Positions 1-8,420 of a DNA stretch of 64,000 bases are shown in pieces (the stretch's first letter is position 1; each line of letters begins with the position of its first letter). The stretch is from Neoarius graeffei (lineage: Eukaryota; Chordata; Actinopteri; Siluriformes; Ariidae). The notes under the pieces were generated by a model, which saw nothing but the letters and a program-made list of their open reading frames with translations, was not told the origin of the DNA and did no database searches. The position numbers and the translations under genes are program-made. The stretch is from positions 15,449,656 through 15,513,655 of the forward strand of contig NC_083590.1 of the NCBI RefSeq assembly GCF_027579695.1, given 5' to 3'.

Positions 1-2940
1 CTCTATGTGGTGTTCTATGAGGTTAGTGCGACCGGGCAGGGGCGAGAACACATCCGAAAACTCGGCCTGCAACTGGGCGACCTCCGTGAGTTGGGTCGGG
101 GAGAGGTGGTCTCCACAGGGGACCGGAGAGGTACGTGATGCCAATGTCCCTTTTTGAACCTCCGGCCCCAGCTCCGCCTTCTCCGGAACTACCGACACCA
201 ACGGCACGGGGACCTCCTCATTCCAGAGTTTAAGTAGATTGAGGTGGTAGATCTGTAGTGCCCCCTCCCTGTCCGTTCGCCTTACCTCATAGTCGACGTC
301 CCCGACTCGCCGTGTGACCTCAAAGGGTCCTTGCCACTTGGCGATTAATTTGGAGCTCGACGTGGGCAACAGGACGAGTACCTTATCTCCCGGAGTGAAC
401 TCTCTAAGGCGCGTGCCCTTGTTGTACAGGCAGGCTTGCCGTTCTGGGGCCTGCCGCAAATTCTCCTGAGTTAGGTGGGTGAGCGTGTGGAGTTTTGCGC
501 GCAGGTCCATAACATACTGAATTTCGTTTTTACTCTGTGAAGGTCCCTCCTCCCAATTTTCCCGCAGTACATCTAAGATGCCGCGCAGCTTACGCCCATA
601 TAATAATTCAAACGGGGAGAACCCCGTGGAGGCTTGGGGGATCTCTCGCACTGCAAATAACAAGGGTTCGAGCCATTTATCCCAGTTACGTGCGTCCTCA
701 CTTACAAATTTTTTAATTATATTTTTGAGGGTGCGATTGAACCGTTCAACTAAGCCGTCCGTTTGTGGGTGATAAACGCTGGTGCGGATCGGCTTAATAC
801 CCAGTAGCCCATACAGTTCGCTCAGTGTTCGTGACATAAACGAGGTGCCTTGGTCAGTCAGAATCTCTTTCGGGATTCCAACCCGGGAGATGACGTGGAA
901 GAGGGCCTCTGCAATACTGCGTGCTGAGATATTGCGAAGAGGCACCGCTTCCGGGTATCGCATTGCATAGTCCACCAGAACCAATATAAAGCGGTACCCT
1001 CGTGTTGACCGATCTAATGGCCCGACGAGATCCATCCCAATTCTTTCGAACGGGGTCTCGATTAATGGTAGGGGGCGCAAGGGCGCTTTTGGAATGGCCA
1101 CTGGATTTATTAACTGGCATTCGCGGCACGCCGTACACCACTTACGGACGTCGCCGCGAATCCCCGGCCAATAGAATCGGGCCATTATCCGGGCTAGTGT
1201 CTTATCCTGCCCTAGGTGTCCAGCCATGGGATTAAAGTGAGCCACCTGAAATACCAATTCCCGGCGGCTCTTTGGAATTAATAACTGTGTGTCTCGCGCT
1301 TTCGTCTGAGTGTCCTGCATCACTCGGTATAATCTATCCTTCAAAATGGAAAAATAGGGGAAGGACGGGGTGGCATTCGGCTGGAGCGTTTGACCATCGA
1401 TGACTCTCACTTGGTCAAACGCGTGTCGCAGAGTCTCGTCTCGCGATTGTTCTAGTGGGAAATCCGCGAGGGATTCCCCAACAGAAAGAGGAGGGGCCGG
1501 CAGCTCCTCGCTCTGTCGCGGAGATGACGTAGACGGCTCTGCGACCGCAGCTCCAGCCAAAGCGACACCGGGACCTCCCCCTGTCAAATGGCAGGACCCA
1601 CTCTTTACTAGGCGCGTCATTAAACCCTGAAATCCCGGCCAATCAGTCCCCAAAATTAAAGAGTGGGTAAGGCGAGGATTAACCGCCGCCTTCACTATAG
1701 ATTTTTGCCCTCTGAAATATATGTGGACCGACACCAAAGGGTATCTGTGAACATCCCCGTGCACACACAACACCTTCACCCCCTGTGCTCCCCCCAATGC
1801 CTCGTCTTGCACCAGGCTTTGGCGGATCGAGGTCTGATTGCAACCAGAATCCACCAACGCCTGATATGTAGCCCCTTGTACACTCACCGGTATGCGATAC
1901 GCTCTGGCCCGATCGAGGGCAGCTTCTGGCGCGTCGGGGATCCGCACCACCGCGCCCACCTCCATTGCTGCGCACTGTTGCTGCAGGTGGCCCGGTTCCC
2001 CGCAGCGCCAGCAAACCGGCCCGGGCCTTCCCTCTGCAGCTGTGCTCTGGGGCTCACTCACCTGAGGGGGGGGAGAGACAGACACAGAAGGAAGAAATGG
2101 GAGGGCACCACGGGTGCGGCGGGCCGGCTGGGGTGGAGCCGGCCCCCGCCTCCGTGGTGGGGGAATGGGGCGAGGACGGGACACAGAAGGGGGGGGAGAA
2201 AGAGAGAGAGAAGAGGAGAGAAGAGACGACGTCGTCAGCCGTCCTGCCGCCGGAACAGCCGCCAAATGATCCTCCGCCAGTCCTACGGCCTGATCCAGCG
2301 ACGCCGGGCGGTGGCACTGGACCCACTCCGCGGTTCCGGCTGGTAAGCGGGCGATGAATTGCTCCAGCACCACCTGATCGATGATTCCCTCGGTGTCGCG
2401 ATCGTCGGCCCTCAGCCACCGCCAGCAGGCGTCCCGGAGCTGCTGGCCGAACGCGAACGGCCGGCCGACTTCCTCCAACCGCAGCGCGCGGAAGCGCTGG
2501 CGCTGTTGTTCGGGCGTGCGCCCCACGCGCTGGAGGACGGCCCGGCGAAGGTCCGCGTAGGCCAGCCGGCGGTCGGCGGGGAGCTGTAGTGCTGCCAGCT
2601 GCGCCTCTCCTGTCAGGAGGGGGAGGAGGCGCGCCGCGCGCTGCTCCATCGGCCACCCCGAGGCTTCGGGGACCTGCTCGAACAAGGTGAGAAACGCCTT
2701 GGGGTCGTCCTGCGGGCCCATCTTGGTCATGGTGAGGGGAGACGGGCCCGCGGCTGGGGCACTGGTGGACCCCGCCGACGTGAGGAAATGCCGGAACGCC
2801 TCACGATCTTCCTGCTGGACCAGCACCGCGGCTTCAAAGCGTCGCTCCTGCTCCTTTTGAAGCATGATGAGTGCCTGGTGCTGGCTCTGCTGAGCCGTGG
2901 CGAGGGCGTGGACCAAGTCCACGAACGGGGAGGATTCCAT
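1..2940 (-). CDS. Gmr1-like Ty3/Gypsy Gag-Pol polyprotein, partial (Gag, protease, integrase; RT lies beyond the window edge)
   Basis: The frame starts at the ATG at 2940 and is open for 980 codons to base 1; I checked the triplets over 2280-1 and found no stop, and read the Gag part as continuous. Order seen: a helical SCAN-like Gag capsid segment (about residues 83-190, with 'AARLLPLLTGEAQLAALQL'), a CCHC zinc knuckle (CWRCGEPGHLQQQC, 2013-1972), an aspartic protease (ALVDSGCNQTS, catalytic Asp 1851-1849), an H2C2 finger near 1240-1130, and an integrase core with Asp 1032-1030, Asp 855-853 and Glu 747-745 (DD35E). After integrase the frame reads 'FSDVFSPLPGRTNLIEHHIE', the usual lead-in to reverse transcriptase. 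Integrase therefore precedes RT, the order known from Gmr1-like elements and opposite to most Ty3 elements. Gag and Pol share one frame. It is uninterrupted and probably young. Confidence 0.88.
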   Translation of the reverse strand, partial: MESSPFVDLVHALATAQQSQHQALIMLQKEQERRFEAAVLVQQEDREAFRHFLTSAGSTSAPAAGPSPLTMTKMGPQDDPKAFLTLFEQVPEASGWPMEQRAARLLPLLTGEAQLAALQLPADRRLAYADLRRAVLQRVGRTPEQQRQRFRALRLEEVGRPFAFGQQLRDACWRWLRADDRDTEGIIDQVVLEQFIARLPAGTAEWVQCHRPASLDQAVGLAEDHLAAVPAAGRLTTSSLLSSSLSLSPPPSVSRPRPIPPPRRRGPAPPQPARRTRGALPFLPSVSVSPPPQVSEPQSTAAEGRPGPVCWRCGEPGHLQQQCAAMEVGAVVRIPDAPEAALDRARAYRIPVSVQGATYQALVDSGCNQTSIRQSLVQDEALGGAQGVKVLCVHGDVHRYPLVSVHIYFRGQKSIVKAAVNPRLTHSLILGTDWPGFQGLMTRLVKSGSCHLTGGGPGVALAGAAVAEPSTSSPRQSEELPAPPLSVGESLADFPLEQSRDETLRHAFDQVRVIDGQTLQPNATPSFPYFSILKDRLYRVMQDTQTKARDTQLLIPKSRRELVFQVAHFNPMAGHLGQDKTLARIMARFYWPGIRGDVRKWCTACRECQLINPVAIPKAPLRPLPLIETPFERIGMDLVGPLDRSTRGYRFILVLVDYAMRYPEAVPLRNISARSIAEALFHVISRVGIPKEILTDQGTSFMSRTLSELYGLLGIKPIRTSVYHPQTDGLVERFNRTLKNIIKKFVSEDARNWDKWLEPLLFAVREIPQASTGFSPFELLYGRKLRGILDVLRENWEEGPSQSKNEIQYVMDLRAKLHTLTHLTQENLRQAPERQACLYNKGTRLREFTPGDKVLVLLPTSSSKLIAKWQGPFEVTRRVGDVDYEVRRTDREGALQIYHLNLLKLWNEEVPVPLVSVVPEKAELGPEVQKGTLASRTSPVPCGDHLSPTQLTEVAQLQAEFSDVFSPLPGRTNLIEHHIE

Positions 2941-2969
2941 GGGGCTGCAAAGTTGGTGCTCCACCTTTG

Positions 2970-2987
2970 TCCCGGGTTCCGGCACCA
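2970..2987 (-). other. Primer-binding site of the Gmr1-like element
   Basis: On the minus strand the sequence TGGTGCCGGAACCCGGGA begins with TGG, the complement of a tRNA CCA end. It lies between the presumed LTR and the gag start, as expected for tRNA-primed reverse transcription. The tRNA species was not identified. Confidence 0.55.
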
Positions 2988-3320
2988 CCGTAGCGCTTAC
3001 GAAGTGTGGGTGGAGCACCGAGGACGGCAGGACAATGCTTTAGATGCAGAGAAGGCTTTTTGTTTCTCAACTTTTCAGTTCAAATCGCCAGTTTCTAGCA
3101 TGTGGCGTAACACACACACACACACACACTCTGTGTTCTTGTCCCGGGATGCACTCCCTCTGCTCTCTCTCTGCCTCCTTAAATAGGGAGCAGTTACTGG
3201 GAAAACACACAAAACACAGGTTAATTACCGTCAGGTGTAGCGATTCTGCCACTCACCTTCCCTGGCTCTACCCTCCTGTCACAGACCGGCGCTTGACCAC
3301 GCCCCCGCTGCCACACACAC
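2988..3320 (-). repeat. Probable 5' LTR of the Gmr1-like element
   Basis: The segment lies just upstream of the gag ATG and of a tRNA-type primer-binding site. It starts with TGTG near 3320 and ends next to the PBS near 2988. It contains a CA-repeat (3113-3129) and a TATTTAAG box (3185-3178, minus sense). The matching 3' LTR is outside the window, so both ends are approximate and no target duplication can be checked. Confidence 0.5.
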
Positions 3321-3360
3321 ATTATTATTATTATTGTTATTTATTCATCTATTTATTGAA

Positions 3361-4101
3361 ATGTCCTTGCCCAACAAGAAGAACTATCACCAATTTCGGC
3401 TCGGTACAATCAACGTGAGAACTGGGAAATGCGAAAGCAAGCTAGCAGACTACATACTACATTTCAAAAGTCTTGCTCATGATATATCCTGCATGCAAGA
3501 GGTTAGACAGAGAGGAGAAGGAGAGATATGTTTTGAGGACCCGGTTCTTAAAGGATGGCGGGTGGTGTATAATGGGTTGAAAACTGCGAGAGCAGGTGTT
3601 GCTGTAGCCTTATCCCCTCATGTCAAGCTTTTAGATGTAAACCATATTATAGAGGGTCGTATGAGCATGCTGCGAGTAAAAGTACACGGGATCAAGCTGT
3701 CAATCTTCAATTGTTATTGCCCAACAGAGCAGCATGCAGAATCAACCAAGCAAGCATTCTATCAAACGCTACACACCGAAATACAACATGCTAGAAAGGA
3801 AAAACCATCATTTAAAATAATTGTGGCACGCGATTTCAATGCTACAATTGGGACTGACTGTGAATCAAGCAAATGGCGATGCGTCAGTCAGTTTCATGAT
3901 CCCAATCCCACCAGCTTTAATGGCTCACGGCTATTAGAAACAGCAGAAACTAATAATCTATTCCTGCTCAACACGATGTTTGCTACGAAATCAGACAAAT
4001 ACCGGTGGTCATTTGCATCAAATTTGGGGTACAAAAGAAGACTCGACTACATAATGGCCGAATGGTTTGTAAAACGAGCTACCAAGAACTGTGGGTGGTA
4101 G
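3361..4101 (+). pseudogene. RTE-like LINE, 5' part: AP endonuclease domain
   Basis: From the ATG at 3361 the product begins near 'FRLGTINVRTGKCESKLADY', the start of an apurinic endonuclease-like domain. It continues with 'DISCMQEVRQRGEG' (catalytic Glu region), 'FNCYCPTEQHAE', 'IIVARDFNATIGTD' (normally GDFNA, here ARDFNA) and ends with 'RRLDYIMAEWFVKRA'. This resembles the endonuclease annotated in vertebrates as craniofacial-development-protein-2-like, which is a LINE ORF2 fragment. The frame stops at 4101, where Penelope-related sequence begins. The reverse-transcriptase thumb of the same kind of element resumes at about 6853. The palm of RT is missing, so the LINE is dead. Confidence 0.75.
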
Positions 4102-4280
4102 AAAAGGGCAACTGGACTTGCTTGAAGATTCTTGAAAACATTTCACCTCTTGTCCGAAAGGCTTCCTCAGTTCTGTCTGACTAATAGGGAGTATCAGATA
4201 TTTATCCTTTCCTGGATCAGAATCAGAATTCTGATGACCAGCTCATCTAAGGTGTCATTGAGGCATCATATTGGTGTGGG

Positions 4281-4526
4281 TCACTGGAGGCTGGGTGTGA
4301 ACGGCGAGTCATTAGGGTGATCAAAGGATTGCCCGTTAGGGTGATCAATGGAAAGCTGACTCTCTCTGTCCTCCTGTGAGTCACCAAAAACAGCTGGGTC
4401 CTGCCGTACACCCAGCCGTCTGGGAAGAGTGTCCAAGACTGCATTGTAGATGGTTGATAAATGATGTCTTAGACCCCCACCTCTGTTCACTGATGGCTGT
4501 TCCAGGTTGACAAAAATTGCTTCTTT
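4281..4526 (-). pseudogene. Penelope-like element, extreme C-terminal fragment
   Basis: The minus-strand reading continues 'EAIFVNLEQPSVNRGGGLRH' and 'HLSTIYNAVLDTLP', the usual ending of fish Penelope ORFs. It follows directly on the fragment at 5250-5364 once the intervening MITE (4527-5249) is removed. An in-frame stop lies at 4281. Confidence 0.65.
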
Positions 4527-5249
4527 GGCCAAGTTTACATTAGACCGTATCTGTCTCGTTTTCTTCGTGGATGCACTGTCCGTTTACATTAAAACGCCTG
4601 GAAACGGGAATCCACCAGGGTCCACGTATTCAATCCAGATCGTGTCTGATCCGGTGCTGTGTAAACATTGAGAATACGCGGATACGCTGTGCTGAGCTCT
4701 AGCTGGCGTCGTCATTGGACAACGTCACTGTGACATCCACCTTCCTGATTCGCTGGTGTTGGTCATGTGACGCGACTGCTGAAAAACAGCGCGGACTTCC
4801 GCCTTGTATCACCTTTCATTAAAGAGTATAAAAGTATGAAAATACTGCAAATACTGATGCAAATACTGCCCATTGTGTAGTTATGATGGTCTTTAGGCTT
4901 GCCATCCTTCCACTTGCAAGTGGTAAGTGACTTGCGCACAGCGGCTCAGTCCCAAATCACTGCTCATGCACTACACTCGCGCGCTCTGTGAGCTGCGCAG
5001 GGCCGGAGTGCGCCCCCTCCAGAGGGCACTCGCTGTTCAGGGCGGAGTGATTTGGAGCGCAGCCGCTGAGGAGGAAGCGATGAGCCGCACTGACACATTT
5101 CAACTTACGTGCCGAATGTGATTAGCGTATCCGTGTATTGGCGTTGCTGTGTGCACGCGAATCGTGTATTGGCGTTGCTGTGTGCACGCTAATCGTTTTT
5201 AAAAACGTTAATCTGATGATCCGCTGATACGGTCTAATGTAATCCCCAC
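4527..5249. mobile_element. Nonautonomous TIR element (MITE), copy A
   Basis: A 723-bp unit with terminal inverted repeats built on TTTACATTAGACCGTATC (left end GGCCAAG..., right end ...CCCCAC). It interrupts the Penelope C-terminus and is flanked by the 4-bp direct repeat CTTT (4523-4526 and 5250-5253). Removing it restores the reading seen uninterrupted in the inverted fragment at 6800-6830. It carries no recognisable transposase, and its superfamily is not identified. Confidence 0.8.
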
Positions 5250-5364
5250 CTTTAACTCCTCGCTCATACCAACGATCCTCTCTGGCTAAAATGCGTACGT
5301 TACAATCCTGAAATGAGTGTCCTTTGTTGTTAAGATGAATGTAGACAGCCGAGTCCTGGCCTGA
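5250..5364 (-). pseudogene. Penelope-like element, C-terminal fragment between two MITE copies
   Basis: The minus-strand reading 'SAVYIHLNNKGHSFQDCNVR' then 'ILAREDRWYERGVK' joins the GIY-YIG part at 6055 on one side and the piece at 4526 on the other once the MITEs are removed. It lies downstream of GIY-YIG in Penelope proteins. Confidence 0.7.
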
Positions 5365-6054
5365 GGCCAAGTTTACATTAGACCGTATCTGTCTCATTTT
5401 CTTCGCGGATGCACTGTCCGTTTACATTAAAATGCCTGGAAACAGGAATCCGCCAGGGTCCACGTATTCAATCCAGATCGTGTCTGGTCCGCTGCTGTGT
5501 AAACATTGAGAATACGCGGATACGCTGTGCTGAGCTCTAGCTGGCGTCGTCATTGGACAATGTCTCTGTGACATCCACCTTCCTGATTCGCTGGCGTTGG
5601 TCATGTGACGCGACTGCTGAAAAACGGCGCGGACTTCTGCCTTGTATCACCTTTCATTAAAGAGTATAAAAGTATGAAAATACTGCAAATACTGATGCAA
5701 ATACTGCCCATTGTGTAGTTATGATTGTCTTTAGGCTTGCCATCCTTCCACTTGCAAGTGGTAAGTGACGCGCATGCCCGACATGCACTGAGATCACACA
5801 CACAGCGGCTCAGTCCCAAATCACTGCTCGCGCGCTCTGTGAGCTGCGCAGGGCCGGAGTGCGCACCCTCCAGAGGGCACTTGCTGTTCAGGGCAGAGTG
5901 ATTTGGAGCGCAGGATGCCTGCGGAGCCGAGCGTATCCGTGTATTGGCGTTGCTGTGTGCACGCGAATCGTGTATTGGCGTTGCTGTGTGCACACTAATC
6001 GTTTTAAAAATGTTAATCTGATGATCTGCTGATACGGTCTAATGTAAACCCCAC
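5365..6054. mobile_element. Nonautonomous TIR element (MITE), copy B
   Basis: A 690-bp sister of copy A in the same orientation, with the same termini, flanked by the 4-bp direct repeat CTGA (5361-5364 and 6055-6058). It lies only 115 bp from copy A within the same Penelope element. The main differences from copy A are small indels and CpG changes. Confidence 0.8.
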
Positions 6055-6744
6055 CTGAGGAGCTGGCTCTCCTGTGCTGAGCCAAGCGCCTGTATAGCGG
6101 TTGTTTCGTTTCCCCAATATATGAGTCCGTGCAATCCTCACTGCACTGAATTGCATACACTACGTTGTCCTGTTTGTGTCTGGTATTCTGTCCTTAGGGT
6201 GGACCAGTTTCTGCTTCAAGGTGTTACTGGGTCTGAAATGTACCAGAATGTTGTGTTTGTAGAAGATCCTCCTGAGTTTCTCAGATAGACCAGAAATGTA
6301 GGGAATGACAATGTTCTTGCATTTGTTCCTGTTATCATCCTTGTCAGTTATGTTCCTTTTTATGCTCTTTAGGAAAGCCCAGTTGGGATAACCGCAATTC
6401 TGAAGTGCTTTCTTGATATGATTCTGCTCCTTCTCTTTTCCCTCTAATGTTGTAGGAATGTTCTGAGCCCTGTGTTGCAAGGTCCTAATGACCCCCAATT
6501 TATGTTCCAGTGGGTGGTGAGAGTCAAAAAGTAGGTACTGGTCTGTGTGTGTGGGTTTCCGGTAGACCTCGATACTAAGGCTTCTGTCTTGTCTAATGTG
6601 TACATCACAATCCAAGAAGGCTAGATTATTCCCACTGACATCCTCCCGAGTGAAGTTGATGTTGCTATCCACTGCATTGATGTGTTTCGAGAAAGCTTCC
6701 ACCTCATGGATTTTGATTTTAACCCAGGTATCATCCACGTATCT
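6055..6744 (-). pseudogene. Penelope reverse transcriptase C-terminus with GIY-YIG endonuclease
   Basis: The minus-strand product includes 'NNLAFLDCDVHI', 'SIEVYRKPTHTDQYL', 'SHHPLEHKLGVIRTL' and 'IPYISGLSEKLRRIF', which match the RT palm-to-thumb region of Penelope-like elements. It then reads 'VYAIQCSEDCTDSYIGETKQ' and 'LYRRLAQHRRA', a GIY-YIG nuclease in which the characteristic second motif (YIGET) and the helix Arg are visible. A frame break lies near 6160 between the two domains. The frame is cut by a MITE copy at 6054 and continues beyond it. Family knowledge: this single ORF performs target-primed reverse transcription and cutting. Here the N-terminal half is absent. Confidence 0.8.
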
Positions 6745-6852
6745 AAACCAATTTCAGGATTGTAACGTACGCATTTTAGCCAGAGAGGATCGTTGGTATG
6801 AGCGAGGAGTTAAAGAAGCCATTTTTGTCAACCTGGAACGGCCATCAGTACA

Positions 6853-7661
6853 AGATATTCTGCAAATCTATGACCATACATTCACTCGTTTTGGATTAAA
6901 GATGTCATATTCTAAAACAGAAACAATGGCCTTTAATGTTGAGGAAACCATCAAAAATAGTAAAAGCCTTGTGCAAGTAAGCAACACCGAAATAAAAAAT
7001 GTGAGAAGCTTTCGGTATCTCGGTTATACCATCACAAACTCTGGGGACAACACGAAGACCCTTGGTTTGAGGATTGGATCGGCCTTTGAGAAATGGAACG
7101 AGTTCAAGCATGTTCTAACAGATCAAAGCATACACTTGACCACAAGAGTGAAATTCCTCATTGCATGCGTAAGATCGAGACTCTTATATAGTGTACAAAC
7201 GTGGCAACTACTTGAAAAAGAAAATGCAAAGATAGAGGTGGCTTGGCATGGTTTTCTTAGAAGAATAGTTAAGGGTGGCTTTAGAAGAAAGAGGGATGAC
7301 ATCAATGGAGAGGGTACTGACGGTGATAGTGATCAGGGGTGGCATTTCAAGCTGTCCAATGAAGACCTTCAGTGCATCACCAAAACCACACCTAATAGGG
7401 CTGTATGTCTGCAACATCACTTAAAGTACCTGGCTCACATTTGCCGAATGGGAAATGATGACCTTAGGAAACAAGTACTATTTACAGAAGGCGATTCAAA
7501 GTGGGAAAAGCTGGAGAGGAAACTTGGGCTGGAAAGCCAACAGATTAGGAAATGGATGATGAGCAGAGAACACTTTAAGTGTCTACTAGAACTTACAGAC
7601 ACGTCCTCATGGGGTTAAACTCCAAGAAGAGGGAGAAAGATGATGATGATGATGATGTTTT
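6853..7661 (+). pseudogene. RTE-like LINE, 3' part: reverse transcriptase thumb and tail
   Basis: The + frame ending at 7618 reads 'FTRFGLKMSYSKTETMAFN' and 'FRYLGYTITNSGDN', then 'LTTRVKFLIACVRSRLLYS', which is the RT domain-6/7 and thumb region of RTE/BovB-like non-LTR elements. It ends in a short ATG/GAT repeat at about 7639-7658, as RTE-type LINEs often do. Only the last third of ORF2 is present. The missing part was lost around the Penelope insertion. Confidence 0.72.
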
Positions 7662-7917
7662 TTCCCCCACAAATATCTCAGCTGAGTGACTCTTTAGCTC
7701 AGACAAGCTACTATGGAAATTTTGCTATTTTAAGTGATGAGTACCAAAGTATGCTGCTTTTTCTCCTTTTTCTAAAAGCTGTGAATGAAGGTACATCATA
7801 TTGACACTATGTTTAGATTTAACACTAAATAACTGTTTTCTGGTTCCAAAGTGCTTGAAGGAACAAATGCAATGTGGCTCGAGCTGAATGAGTGACCTGT
7901 TAGCTTCCGTTCACTAG

Positions 7918-7970
<53 letters not shown>

Positions 7971-8067
7971 AGAGCTTTAAGATCTTTTAATAAAACACTG
8001 CTGTACAATGTGTTGTTTGTGTTTTTACACTGGACACTCGTTTCATACTGAGGTGTGTTGATTCTCA
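7662..8067. repeat. Noncoding stretch with a (TG)n microsatellite
   Basis: No gene is seen. A TG dinucleotide run occupies about 7919-7967. The rest is AT-rich with no recognised element. Confidence 0.8.
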
Positions 8068-8420
8068 TCTCATCTCTCATTATCGCTAGCTGCTTTATCC
8101 TGTTCTACAGGGTCGCAGGCAAGCTGGAGCCTATCCCAGCTGACTACGGGCAAAAGGCGGGGTACACCCTGGACAAGTCGCCAGGTCATCACAGGGCTGA
8201 CACATAGACACAGACAACCATTCACACTCACACCTACAGTCAATTTAGAGTCACCAGTTAACCTAACCTGCATGTCTTTGGACTGTGGGGGAAACCGGAG
8301 CACCCAGAGGAAACCCACGCGGACACGGGGAGAACATGCAAACTCCACACAGAAAGGCCCTCGAACCCGGACCTTCTTGCTGTGAGGTGACAGCGCTAAC
8401 CACTACACCACCGTGCCGCC
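8068..8420 (-). mobile_element. tRNA-headed SINE
   Basis: On the minus strand the unit starts with GGCGGCACGGTGGTGTAGTG, followed by a box-B-like GGGTTCGAG, the conserved body with CCCACAGTCCAAAGACATGC, and a tail rich in GAGAT units. The same family recurs at 45007 and 63049. It replaces the outermost bases of the neighbouring Tc1 end. Confidence 0.85.

Larger units (their letters stand above)
4103..6852 (-). mobile_element. Penelope-like element, decayed, inserted in the RTE-like LINE
   Basis: On the minus strand a Penelope-type reverse transcriptase tail (6738-6160) is followed by a GIY-YIG endonuclease and C-terminal sequence that continues, after removal of two MITE copies, to 4281. Its 3' flank at 4281-4103 contains sequence of the kind found at fish Penelope ends. 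At 6747-6852 a fragment of the same C-terminal region appears in the opposite, + orientation. Such terminal inverted fragments are typical of Penelope insertions. About 1.5 kb of host LINE sequence is missing across the insertion, so a deletion accompanied or followed it. Confidence 0.7.

Noticed and set aside
1663-2346. Long + strand frames across the Gmr1-like gag region
   Set aside because: They are shadows of the minus-strand Gag-Pol frame and reflect its GC-rich codons.
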